Source: Symsagittifera roscoffensis (taxonomy: Eukaryota; Xenacoelomorpha; Acoela; Convolutidae). Taken from it: a stretch of 64,000 nt of DNA. The notes below the pieces were generated by a model, which was not told where the DNA came from, made no database searches, and was given only the letters and a program-made list of their open reading frames with translations. The DNA lies in assembly GCF_963678635.1 (NCBI RefSeq), contig NC_087069.1, forward strand, positions 46,394,276 through 46,458,275, read 5' to 3'. Positions 54,001 through 63,318 of this stretch are shown piece by piece (position 1 is the first letter of the stretch; the number at the start of each line of letters is the position of its first letter). Both the position numbers and the translations under genes were made by a program.

Positions 54001-54928
54001 AATTGTTGTTAACAATTGTTCAAGGTTTTTATGGGCACTCTACCATATAGCGTAGATGTCGAATGGATGGCAAAATTGATGGCCCAAAACAAATAAGAAC
54101 AATTGCAAGGAGAGGGTCCAGCCTTTCGAGAATTTTGGGGGCTTAATAATTTAAACCCTTTTTGTTCCGCTTTTCGAACAGACAAATTTTTCCTTTTTAA
54201 GCAGCCATTTTTGACGAAAGTTTTTTTACATCATCTGAAAGATATTTCACCTGCGATAATCTTTCGTTAAGTTTAGATCTAGAAAATTGGCAATTTGGGA
54301 TACTTACCGCGCGATGTATTTGTCCTATCAAACTGGAAGCAAAAAGTTTCACCCTTCCGAAATGAATTGAGACAGGCATGTGATTTTGCTTTGGGGTGGG
54401 GCGATACAAAAACTGAAAAGCTAATTTCTTTAATCATAATTTTGTTTTGGCCTCAATGGGTGTCTACCCTAGCATTGTCCGCTTAATTACCGGTTGATGC
54501 ATTTATCTGAATGCTGATTTTGGCTCCTAATTGTGACAAAGCAAGTCTTTTGTCAGTCAACAAATACAAATTTAAAAGTACACATGCTTTTTAGGTGAAA
54601 AGTTCTTGGTTAGTTTTTTCTGCCCAAATATAATACATATGCCAACGATTGAACTGATTGATTTATTTCAAACCTTGTTTCAGGTTGTCCGATTCTAGGA
54701 GACCACAAATTCCACCATATGGACAAAATAGCCCCGCAAAAACTACCGGCAGAAATGTTGAGAGCATTCAACATCAAACAAACCCACGTCAGACATCTAC
54801 CTCTGCATCTGCATGCTAAAACACTGGTAATACCGGATGTGAACGATGGTAAGAAGTTGTATTTGAACACGCGGCTGCCGACTTATTTCACAGAAAATAT
54901 GCGCAGGTTGAACATTTATTCCATGTGA
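45064..54928 (+). CDS. RPUSD4: RPUSD4-type mitochondrial RNA pseudouridine synthase (RluA family), 5' end not found
   Basis: RPUSD4 isomerises uridine to pseudouridine in mitochondrial RNAs and supports mitoribosome assembly. Exons: 45064-45229, 46190-46292, 46635-46768, 51510-51635, 52313-52475, 53356-53486, 54684-54928 (1068 nt, 356 codons including stop, phases consistent). Landmarks in order: APVRH, NKPPGLAVQDG, VHRLDQDVSG with the catalytic Asp of the HRLD motif, FRKGEVEKTYWAI, LLTGKKHQARVH, and CPILGDHKFHHMDKIAPQKL, ending LPTYFTENMRRLNI. The exon 4 donor is GC (CGG|GCAAGG) and the reading matches the family only with it. The first exon (mitochondrial targeting sequence) is not identified; the end of exon 1 (GTATTT donor) is the weakest border. 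AATAAA lies at 55146. Introns hold family D repeats, a hAT fragment and a minisatellite. Confidence 0.92.
47108..47190 (+). repeat. tRNA-derived SINE-like sequence
   Basis: GGCTCTCGGCATAGTGGTAAGG is tRNA A-box/D-arm-like, and GTGTATTCGATTAC is a degenerate B-box about 40 bases later. It lies in RPUSD4 intron 3. Confidence 0.4.
47680..47890 (+). repeat. Family D partial copy
   Basis: It carries TTGGTGGCTAGTTTTTG and GATAAAAGTGCTCATTTGGTGGCA, shared with 48925-49455. No tRNA-like part is evident. Confidence 0.4.
48482..48595 (-). repeat. Dispersed repeat family C (reverse)
   Basis: ACCCATTCCGATGATTATTT and GGTACCTGATTTTGCGTGG match 20040-20090 closely and 57028 in reverse. Confidence 0.45.
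48925..49455 (+). repeat. tRNA-containing dispersed repeat family D, longest copy
   Basis: The head has CAAATAAAAGTGCTACTTTT and GGTGGCACG. The middle tRNA-like part AAGCATCCGTGGCCTAGGTCGC...GATTCGAATCTGACACGG has a near-consensus B-box. The tail is GCGAAGTGCAGCTTCGTCTCTGTGTTGATATCG. The order matches 18530-18890. It lies in RPUSD4 intron 3. Confidence 0.55.
49830..50040 (+). repeat. tRNA-containing repeat, family D partial copy
   Basis: ATTGGTGGCTG leads into a tRNA-like body with CGGGTTCGAAATCCG (B-box) at about 49902-49916, then a tail with TTGCGAGTTTTATCTCCGCCTC. Confidence 0.45.
51091..51205 (+). repeat. 58-bp tandem duplication
   Basis: Two near-identical units beginning GCAAATTTACTTTTTGGTTAG at 51091 and 51149, T-rich, in RPUSD4 intron 3. 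Confidence 0.8.
51905..52075 (+). mobile_element. hAT-like MITE fragment, copy 4
   Basis: It has the poly-C tract, CTCAGGGGTTTAACCCCCTG, CCGACCCAAAGGGTCCCCC and CAGAAAATCTTAGAT of the family. Both outer termini are damaged. It lies in RPUSD4 intron 4. Confidence 0.7.
52150..52295 (+). repeat. Imperfect tandem duplication before RPUSD4 exon 5
   Basis: AAGGCGTGCTAATT...GAAATAAATCGTGAAATC near 52156 recurs as AAGGCGTACTAATT...GAAATAAATCGTGAAATC near 52244, period about 88 bp. Confidence 0.6.
52500..52790 (+). mobile_element. Degenerate hAT-like MITE copy
   Basis: Order and text (AAAGGGTCCC, GTGGCGCCAATA, GCGCCAAAAAAAAACGATTTTTTGGTCAA, CTCGGGAAATCAAATTGG) follow the family with heavy divergence. 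It abuts the minisatellite. Confidence 0.5.
52793..53175 (+). repeat. Minisatellite, 16 copies of a 22- or 25-bp unit
   Basis: The core AACGCCCCAAGAAAGTT is repeated. Most units carry TATTG before the next A-run (25 bp); four lack three bases (22 bp). Two adjacent units share a C-to-G change (CGCGCC). It lies in RPUSD4 intron 5. Confidence 0.9.
54162..54490 (+). repeat. Dispersed repeat family A, copy 5, partial
   Basis: It starts TTGTTCCGCTTTTCGAACAG, then GCCATTTTTGACG, AAAGATATTTCACCTGCGAT and TTGGGATACTTACCGCGCG. The 3' hairpin is missing. It lies in RPUSD4 intron 6. Confidence 0.5.
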
Positions 54929-55145
54929 TGATCTCTGATTTGTTTTTTTTTTCCTCTCTGGATAATTTATTTTTTCGATTACTTCTCTCTATAACTACAG
55001 GAATTAGTATAAATTAGTTAGTATCTTTCTAACTAAAATGTTTTAAAGGAATCCACTTTTCGCTCGGCTCCGAGATGTAAAATTTGTCATGTTAAGTAAC
55101 GTTTCTACTGTTTTTTTTCGGTTTTGTTTGACAGTATTGGTAGTC

Positions 55146-55151
55146 AATAAA
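55146..55151 (+). promoter_or_regulatory. Poly(A) signal of RPUSD4
   Basis: Canonical AATAAA about 220 bases after the stop codon. Confidence 0.55.
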
Positions 55152-55334
55152 ATGTTTATGCATGTTTTATAAGACAAGGATGATGCGCAACTTTGTTTTC
55201 GAATTTCAAAATTTTTCCCTCGTTTAGTCCGGCTTCTGGATTTGCTATCTGATACATTTTACATAAAATCTCACCCGTGGTTTTGATAAAGCTTACATGC
55301 TCAGTTTTACGAAGTTAATTCTTTGGGTTACGTA

Positions 55335-55531
55335 GTATTTAGACAACCGCGTATTCCTACTCGTCAGTGAGCAAAGAAATACTGTATGAACCAATCAGAA
55401 TTGAGACAAGGAAGGAATTAATAAATAGTAATTACTTATTTCGAAAGTTTACTTTCTCATCTCGATTCTGATTGGTTCATACAGTATTTGTCTGCTTACT
55501 GACGAGTAGGAATACGCGGTTGTCTAAATAC
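55335..55531. mobile_element. 197-bp foldback MITE
   Basis: Arms 55335-55409 and 55455-55531 are inverted, with only a few differences in about 75 bases. The outer end is GTATTTAGACAACCGCGTAT and the inner text is CAATCAGAAT. The loop of about 45 bases is AT-rich. No target duplication was clear. Confidence 0.8.
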
Positions 55532-56688
55532 AGACCGCACTCCATTCTTTGTCTGTCATAATCTTATTGCTTCATAAACAATTGGTTTCATATTCGTGAA
55601 AATATTGTTGTTATCTTTCAACAAGAAGTTTTTGACCGCTACCGAACGTCTAACATTCAGTTTTTGGCTCCCATTTAAGCCTCCGTCTACCCGAAAAAAA
55701 TTTTTGTTAGGGCGATAGTTTTTTTTTACTACGCTGTTTTTTACTAGGCTGCATACAATTGGCAAAGCGCATTTTTTTCATCGGGGCGTTTTTTTTAAAG
55801 TTGATTATTTTTTTGAAGCCTTAATTAGCTTGACATCTGAGAACTTTCACCTCCGTTTTCTTTTTAAATGCGTCTTGCCCTGAAAGCTAGGTAATAAAAA
55901 TTCAACCAAAAATACAGCACTACAGAGAAATACAGAGAAAATTTATCTGGTGAGCGGAAATAAAATGGGGAAAAGGAACTGCATTGACCGGTTTTATTAT
56001 TACCAAGTGAGCTTTTTTGCACACCGAATGGATGACCTTTTTAGTGCGTATTAGTTTTTTTTTGCTTCGAATGCGTTAGATTTTTTCTTTTCAAATTGCT
56101 GCGAAGAGGAAATTTATCGGATATTATAATTTGAAATGTTAATAAAAAATAAGATATATTCTTCAGTGTCTAAACGACTACAACTTCTTGGAATCAAGCA
56201 GCGTTTTGAAAGATATCAAAACTTAATACGATTTAAAGAACTATAGTTTCAACCAGCAATGATTTCAGGTTTGTTATGATATGAAGTTATGAGTTCTGGA
56301 TGTGAACATACGTAACTAAAAGTTTTGTTACATCGGGTCACACCTTTCGATTTACTTTTTGTGAACACTGGGCGAAACTACTTACGATAATCTACTATCA
56401 ATACCATCACCTCAGTTCATTGTTCCGACCCTTCATTATTTACAAATCCGATTTGAGGCTGGATTTTGAACCCAGAAATCTACTTAATTTGCCTTGTTCT
56501 ATTTTGTGCTTTTACTTTTGCTAGCAATTGACCTGAACGAAACAAAACTTTATTTGATTCAATCCCGCAATCTGTTGTCGCTATCGGTATTGAACCATTA
56601 CATCTAGACTTACTTTGAGCTATCATCGATTTACCTAAGTGTGTTTTGCGAAGAATTTTTTTCTGTTTGAAATTGATCGGTCGACCAG
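55532..56688. other. Spacer between RPUSD4 and the unrecognised gene
   Basis: AT-rich sequence without recognised coding signal. It probably contains the promoter or 5' UTR exons of the following gene; a weak acceptor (CGACCAG) directly precedes ATG 56689. Confidence 0.4.
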
Positions 56689-59600
56689 ATGAATTCAGCT
56701 AATTTGCGCAATCAGAGTCATTTCAACGGAAACACGATGTCAAGTTCATCAAGTCGAAACAGAGCTAAGCCGAGTAAAGCTCAATTTATCAACAAACAAA
56801 ACTTAAATTCATCTTCTAATGGGTTGAAAAATGGCCATCAAAATTATTCAAAGCAGCAGCCTTACAGTAATGGTCATTCAGATCAGTATTTGAGTGCGAA
56901 ATCATTCCAGCGTCAAATTAGGGATCAATTTAAATTTATGCTCTCAAAGTAATGTAAATCATTTGATAGGAAGCAACAATTAAATATTTTTGGAACTTTT
57001 TATTCGGGTATGTAGTTGTTTTTTTTTCCACGCAAAATCAGGTACCACAAATAATCTTCAGATAGGTTTGCGTGATATACTATATTATAAAGCCTTTTTG
57101 AAAAGTTTTTGAAAAAATCACGGTTTCGAGAACGTTGCTTTAATTTTTTTGTGTACGTTTCGAAATTTAAGTCCTAAACTGTCTGATAGCACCACTTCGT
57201 TTTTTCGATTTTTTGTTTTGCAAAAGTAATTTGTGGACAGAACAAGTAACCGTCTCGACTTGTTTGAAATAAAGTCAGGCTTGGTTTCTTGCAAATCAAG
57301 TTAAACAGAAATTCCCAATTATTTACAAGAATCGTTCAATATTGCATCTTTTTTCAAAATTAAAAATAAGTTGTATATATTAAATACATTAAAAATGTAT
57401 ATATATTACGAGTGTACAGACTTAAGTTGATCCCTAATTCTCGAATTTCAGTTCTGCTTCAAGTCTCGATTCGGACTTGAATAGTTCTTCGAATGGGTTA
57501 CACGACAGTGGGTTTCACAGCGTCCATAGCGATTACTTCGTCAAATTTGATCTAGCTGAAAATGACGACGAGACGAGTTGTTACTCACGTGAACACGAGC
57601 AGTACATAGAACTCCTTAGGTAAGCACAAAGCCACGCTTTTAAGTTTCCTCGCATGAACAAATTCATGTGAAAAGACAAGTCAACAATGATGAACGTGGA
57701 CAAAGCTTAAGATTTTTTTTTAAAAAAAGATTAAGTTGAGATAAATTATCCACAAGAGAAAGGACCAACGTACGAGCTGCTCAGCTTTTGACGGAGAACC
57801 CTGGTTAGTATATACATACATTTTTTGTGTGTTTTTCTGAGCTGGGTAATGAATGTTGCCTCACCCTGAAGCAACAAGCACAGATCTTAATACGCGATGA
57901 CTCACTTACTTTATTGGCTTTTATTGGATTCACTTCCTTTTTAAACCCCTAGTTTGTTAGGAAAAATCTCAAACTTCTTGTTTTTTGTGTTGGTTTGACT
58001 TTTGAAGATCGCTTTTTACCTCATCGGAACTTACGCTCATTTTTGTAGTATACCGTGTAGCCACATTTATGAGAAGCCGCAAAATCATAAACGTGGAGCA
58101 GGTAAGGGCATTGGTAATGTTTTTGTTTGCATTTTAGTGCCAAGTGTTTTGTGCAAAGACTATCGCAATCATTGTTTTTGAGTGACATTTTTCTCCTTAT
58201 TGAAGAGACAGTAGTCCTAAATTCAGTAGTCCTGCGATCCTTTTTCGCAAACCTTTGGCGGTTTAAAATTTGGAAAGTAATCATTAAGCTAGTCCAAGTC
58301 ATGCTATTTTAAACGAATTAATCCAAATCTTGAATTATTTCCTATTTTCTCCCGGCGCTCGAATAATCATTCCAAATTGAATTGTTGCAAAGTAATTGGT
58401 CTCATTTATTTCACTACTAAGCTCAAATTATAAAGCATGAATGACAAAATTAAATTATATTTATAAAGCATGAATGATCAAGTTAAATTGCTGATATAGG
58501 CCATGAGGATTTTTCCTTTGCTTTTTTCAGAAAAAGTCTTAAAAGTTTTCAGGGAGTTATTATTGTTCCGACTTTCGATACGAAAGTAACGGAATATTTG
58601 TGCTCAGGGTGGGTTTTTTTTTCTTCAGACAAATTTCGACTTTTTAACTAGCCATTTTTGACGGAATTTTTTTTATATCATTCAAAAGGTTTTGTTGTCG
58701 TGATTTTATATTTGAAAAGATATTTCACCTGTGATCTTTTTTCGTAAAGTTATAGGGGTTTAAAGATTGCCATTTTGGCCAATTTGGGACAATTAACGCG
58801 CGATCTATTAACGCGTAAGCGGAGATTTAATCCGTCTTAGAAATTGTTCCTAATTGGTTGAAAGAAGCTTATTTGCCATAATTGATTTGTTACAAGGAGC
58901 GAAATCTATCCTTTAGTACTTTATATGGCGTGTGGGGGGGTGATTTTCATTTAAAAAATTAGAACTAAAAAAAATTTCATTTTATTTTATTACATTCTAT
59001 TTTTTTTATAGGTTATTACTGCTCCATAAACCTTAAAAGGCAGTCGGAACATTCAGGGCTTCGCCCTGATACGAGCAGTCTTGTTATTTTTTTTTATTAC
59101 TTGTTAAATTTACTTGACGTTTTTTTGCCAAGACTGGAAAAAAGGTAACGAAACATTGATGAAATTAGTTTTGCTTCTAACTACTTCAAAAGTTTTTTTC
59201 ATTTCTAACTATTTCGTTTTGTTTTTCAGTTCTTTTTTTGGCGATTTTTCAAACCTTCATTTTCAAAGTAGGCTTGCATTTTTGTGCGTTTTCTTTGCTC
59301 TTTTTTTCTCGATTTGGAAGAACCTTAGGATTTTAGGATTTTTGTTCGCGCCACCGAACCTGGGAAAAAATTTTGTTTTTCAGCGCTAGTCTAGTTCTCA
59401 CAAATAAATTCCCAAAGTTTTCGATTGATATATCAGCTTGATTCCCTGTTAGCGGTGGTTTGAGCTTCAATCGAAATCTATTTCAGAGTTGAGAGAAATA
59501 ATTTGAATGTATTAGCTTTTTAAACAGATTAAGAACAAACCTTTGATTATTTTATCTTCAAAATTGTTTTATTCTACAAAGGTGGTTAAAAGTGAGTTCT

Positions 59601-62600
59601 TGAAGCTCTCAAAAGCACAGACAGCTTAAGTGTTCAGAGAGAAATATGCAAAATATTGTGGTGATGCGGGGGCGGATTTAGGGGGGGGGGACGCCCCCCC
59701 CCCCCCCACCCTCAGGGATTCGACCCCCTACCGACCCAAAGGGTCCCCCCTTTGCACTATTTTCCAATATCCATTTTTGGTGATGGACCCTAAAAATTTT
59801 CTAAAGGTACCTTAGGCGCCAATATATACTAATTTTTTATTGGGGCTTTTTTGGCCTGTTTTTTCAAAATTTCGCCTGCGGCGCAGAAAATTTCACCAAA
59901 ATAAGGACAAAATAGTGCTTGGGAGAGCTCGAAAAATCAATTTGGTCGACCTAAAAAAAGGTCGACCAAAGCGTCGGAGAAAATCCTAGATCCGCCCCTG
60001 TGGTATGTATTACAATAGGCGGCAGATTCAAGTTTAAGAGCTAGATCGCTCTCCGCTATACTTCGAACAGTATTTATGATTTATTTCAAAGCAATTTATT
60101 GGGCAAAAAAGCTTAAAACTTGAATTTTTGATTATTATTTCATCTGACAGAATAATGTATTTACAAAAACTGTCTTAGTAGAACGTAAAATTGACTGAAA
60201 ATTAAATGAATATATTGTGCATTAAATACATGCACTGCACTGACTAGATCTTGAAGTTGCCGCGCACTGAAATTTTGCTCCATGAAACAAAATTTGAACA
60301 AAATAAATTTTAACCAAAATGTTTCACCTACTTGCACAGTGGCCGAATGTTCTTTTTTCTTACCTTTTCTGCTGTGCTTCACCTGTGCAAGTTTTTTTTC
60401 AAATGAGTTATATAGTATCGTTTTCATTTTCAAACGTTGAGTTACAAAGTGAATCACATTTACTCGAGCCGTGTCCTTTTTTAAATACTTTTTTTTCCGA
60501 GCAACTTTGCATTGATGCGACGAACTTAGGTAGCAGTTTCAAGAACTTATTTTTGGTGATTTTCAAGTTGCACAAATTATCTGATTGGGTTGGGAAGTCT
60601 CTATCAAATATGAAAGTGGAATTGGCAATAGGGGTTTCCATTTGTGGAATTTTTGTTTTTTGAGGAAAAAATTCTTTGTGGAAAATATTTTTTATCCAGA
60701 TTCTTCACTGGATTAATTTTATCAAAAAAGTATCAATCATGAGCGGTTCGTGAAATTTAAGTTGATGGTATTTAATTTGAGTTTAAGGTGATGGTATGGG
60801 GTCGATCCCATAATAGCTTCCCATACTAGTAACAAAAAACTGTAATTTGCGGAAGGGGGATATTGGGAACGAACCGCTATATGTTCCGTGAAACTCAAAA
60901 TGAGGAGAAATCAGTGGTCGATTTTTCCATTTACCTGAATTCATTGAGTTTCTCTACTTTCTGTTGGCTTTGCTTTCGGCGTGATAAGTTTCCTATTGCT
61001 TTCCACCTATGGATCTGTCTTTAGGCGCAATTGGGCCACTGCTGTTGAACAATGCACTAGTAAACCAAACCCAGAACCAGCTGTCCCGAATGTGATGAAG
61101 AGAGTATGCTCAGGGCCCAAACTGTCTCAATTGGCCACTCAATCAGGCAACTCATCTTCAATTTCGACAATAGCTACGACTAAGTCAGAATCATCACCAA
61201 GTGCTAAATCAACCAACAACTCAGGTAGAGACATGTTTATTACCTCTGCGGTGTTTGGAAATCTCCATATGTTTAAGAGTCGGTGAGCGTAGCTCGGAGT
61301 TTTATAAAGATCGCGATGATTTTTTTTTCGTTCTTTTTTCAGGAAAAGTCTCAAGTTTGCTCAAATTTACTTTTTCGCAGTTTGACGCTTGTTTTCTTTT
61401 TTAAAATGAAGGCAAGTTCCACTATCGAAAGGGTCACGGGTAACGTGATCGAATTCTAGCTTCCAAACTGAAATTTAATTTTTAGATTTTCCAGCGAAAT
61501 GAAAATCTTACTTATTGATCCAACTTTCTCAAATTGGGTTAATTTTATCAAGCGTCAATCATAATTGGTTTTACAAATTCAAAGAGCTTTAAGTCCATCT
61601 ATTTATTCTTGGAAATTTGAAAGTTGAGATATAAAAAAACAAGTCAGTTTTTTTTTTCTGTTTACGTGCGTTTATTGTTTCTTTTCGAACTGCCTGTTGG
61701 CTACGGTTTTTTCATTTTTTTCAGGAAAAGTCTTGAATTGGTACACGATAAAATTTGATCTGTATAACAGAATTTTTTAAGAGTTTGCTCAAGGAGGGCT
61801 GATGCAATGATCTATATAACAGAATTTGGATTTTCTTTAGGATTAGCCCACTGAGGGCTGCTCAATTGAAATCACATTTTGGGAGTATTTATTGATAGAA
61901 AACTCAACTTCAAAAAGCATATTGAAAAAATAGAAAAGGGACCGTCAAATTGTTATCCATGAATTATGGGATAGGGTTTTTCAATAAGACTCATTTGGTA
62001 AGAGTGTACAAAACCTACATCACACCTATTTGTCGATGCAGTGTCATGGTCTATCGCACTGGTGCTAAGTCTGATCATAGAACAATAACAACAACAAAGA
62101 TTAATATAGAAAAACTGTTTCAAATTATCTAAAGTTGACAGCATCAGATATCTGAAAAAGAAACATAAGCTTTGCAACATCCGCGAACTGCAAGTACAAC
62201 AATTACTAAAACTTATGGCAAAAAAAGTTAATGGAAAGCATCGTCAGATGAAGCTATTCAAATCATCATAAAAAAGAAAATTATGGAATCGTTATTGGAC
62301 GAAAACTAGAGAAAAAAGAGTTAGACTTCTGTTCAACAAATTTGTCAAATGGACAAAATTATACTTGTAAAGGTGGTAGCTATTGAAAGTCGAAACTGTA
62401 GGGTTATCTGCATTAATTAAGGTATATTTATTTATGTGATAATGTATATAAGAGTTAATAAGCGTTTTTTGGTAACTCGGTATTTTAGGTGTTTGGGGGA
62501 ATTGATTTTCTGTAATTTTAAAATAAAAACTTATTATAGTAATTTTGCAGAACTCGGTTACTCACGAGGTACCTTTTGAAGGGCAAACTACCTACTTGGT

Positions 62601-63318
62601 TGCCATTTCAAGTCTTGGCTGTAAAAGTTTTTATATCTTTCACATGTCTGTATTTGTATATCCCGGACTTGAAAATAAAAATTTTCTTTTATCGCCCAAT
62701 ATAATGGAAAAATGTTCAGAATTTTTATAGCAACTTTATTTATTTATTTATTTATTTAAATATTCATCATGAGTAATCAAAATATCATAACACAATATGC
62801 AAAATTGTAAAAATAACTCATGATAGGACAACCAGAAAGCCAACGAGAGGCTTGTTGAAGGTTGCCCCGTAAAGGAATAACTTAATGAGGAATGCAAATT
62901 GAACGTTAAGTTTTTGTGCAATATTAGATGAATGATAAATCTGAATAAGGTAAACACAAGTTCCAGCGAATCCAGAGTCGAATCCAGCTACGGACTCTCT
63001 TTTTTGTTCGCTTTTTTAAAATGAACTACCTATGCTTATATCACCTTTTTTGTACAAAAACAAGTGATGGGTGTCAAAACTAAAGTCACTTTTAACTTAG
63101 ACCAACACGATACAATAGACGAAGAGTCAGCTACAAATATGATGAACAAACGAGACAGCATAGGAAAGGGAATATCACCCAGAAGAGACTTGACACTTCT
63201 GTACTACAAAGACCCAAACGACCAAAGGAAGGAATCTAACGATTCAGGAGATAGTAGTGTGTATATAGATCACTGGCTAGAAGAACAGATTCTAAACCAG
63301 GTGTTCCAGACTTCGTAA
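56689..63318 (+). CDS. Unrecognised five-exon gene; Ser/Asn-rich protein with two DSGxxS motifs and a KVTF motif
   Basis: I do not recognise this protein. Supported exons: 56689-56948 (ATG; donor AAA|GTAATG, phase 2), 57452-57619 (TTTCAG acceptor; AG|GTAAGC, phase 2), 61025-61224 (CAG|GTAGAG, phase 1), a putative 18-nt microexon 62551-62568 (TTTTGCAG...GAG|GTACCT, phase 1-1), and 63065-63318 (TAA). They sum to 900 nt, 299 residues. The first 85 residues are Asn/Ser/Gln-rich. Exon 2 encodes DSGFHS, an exact match to the beta-TrCP phosphodegron pattern DSGxxS, and EHEQYIELLRRNW. Exon 3 is Ser/Thr-rich. The last exon has TKVTFNLD, which fits the PP1-docking RVxF pattern, a second DSGDSS, and an amphipathic end DHWLEEQILNQVF. 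A short, unstable, phosphorylation-controlled regulator is an inference only. The 5' end may lie further upstream. Confidence 0.7.
57028..57110 (+). repeat. Dispersed repeat family C core
   Basis: TCCACGCAAAATCAGGTACCACAAATAATCTTC, followed by AGGTTTGCGTG, is nearly the reverse complement of 20060-20090 and 48500-48530. It lies in intron 1 of the unrecognised gene. Confidence 0.45.
57620..58564. other. Intron 2 of the unrecognised gene, first part, no feature seen
   Basis: AT-rich. Opposed open frames at 58021-58312 show no recognisable similarity and no splice-border support. Confidence 0.35.
58565..59092 (+). repeat. Dispersed repeat family A, most complete copy
   Basis: It starts TGTTCCGACTTTCGATACGAAAG, where CTTTCG/CGAAAG forms a tight terminal hairpin. 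It ends CAGTCGGAACATTCAGGGC, then TTCGCCCTGATACGAGCAGTC with a second perfect hairpin TCAGGGC-TTC-GCCCTGA. It is the best reference for the family. Confidence 0.7.
59667..60000 (+). mobile_element. hAT-like MITE, copy 5
   Basis: It begins CGGGGGCGGATTTAGG and ends GATCCGCCCCTG, 334 bp, in copy 1 orientation, with CGACCCAAAGGGTCCCCCCTT inside. Flanks TGGTGATG and TGGTATGT look like a diverged 8-bp target duplication. It lies in intron 2 of the unrecognised gene. Confidence 0.85.
60001..61024. other. Rest of intron 2 of the unrecognised gene
   Basis: There are short overlapping open frames on both strands around 60161-60663, without coding features that I recognise. Confidence 0.35.
61281..61712 (+). 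repeat. Dispersed repeat family B, copy 3
   Basis: It shares AAAGATCGCGATGATTTTTTTT, CGCAGTTTGACGCTTG, CCACTATCGAAAGGGTCACGG and TTGGGTTAATTTTATCAA with the other two copies. It starts 57 bases after exon 3 of the unrecognised gene. Confidence 0.6.
61870..62370 (+). pseudogene. Non-LTR retrotransposon reverse-transcriptase C-terminal remnant
   Basis: Translation in shifting frames gives LGVFIDRKLNFKKHIEKIEK, then LSMNYGIGFF.KTHLVRVYKTYITPI, YRTGAKSD, and KHKLCNIRELQVQQLLKLM. This is the typical text at the end of reverse transcriptase in jockey/RTE/CR1-type elements (thumb and connection region). Several frameshifts and stops are present and the catalytic part is absent. It lies in intron 3 of the unrecognised gene. 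Confidence 0.7.
62551..62568 (+). other. Putative 18-nt microexon of the unrecognised gene
   Basis: A TTTTGCAG acceptor and a GAG|GTACCT donor bracket six codons (ELGYSR across the borders). It is phase 1 on both sides, so it can be included or skipped without changing frame. Confidence 0.4.

Noticed and set aside
59114-59389. 91-codon Phe-rich open frame
   Set aside because: T-rich intronic sequence; no domain, no splice support.
60161-60663. Overlapping open frames on both strands (98, 114 and 77 codons)
   Set aside because: Mutually overlapping, biased composition, inside intron 2 of the unrecognised gene, no family similarity.
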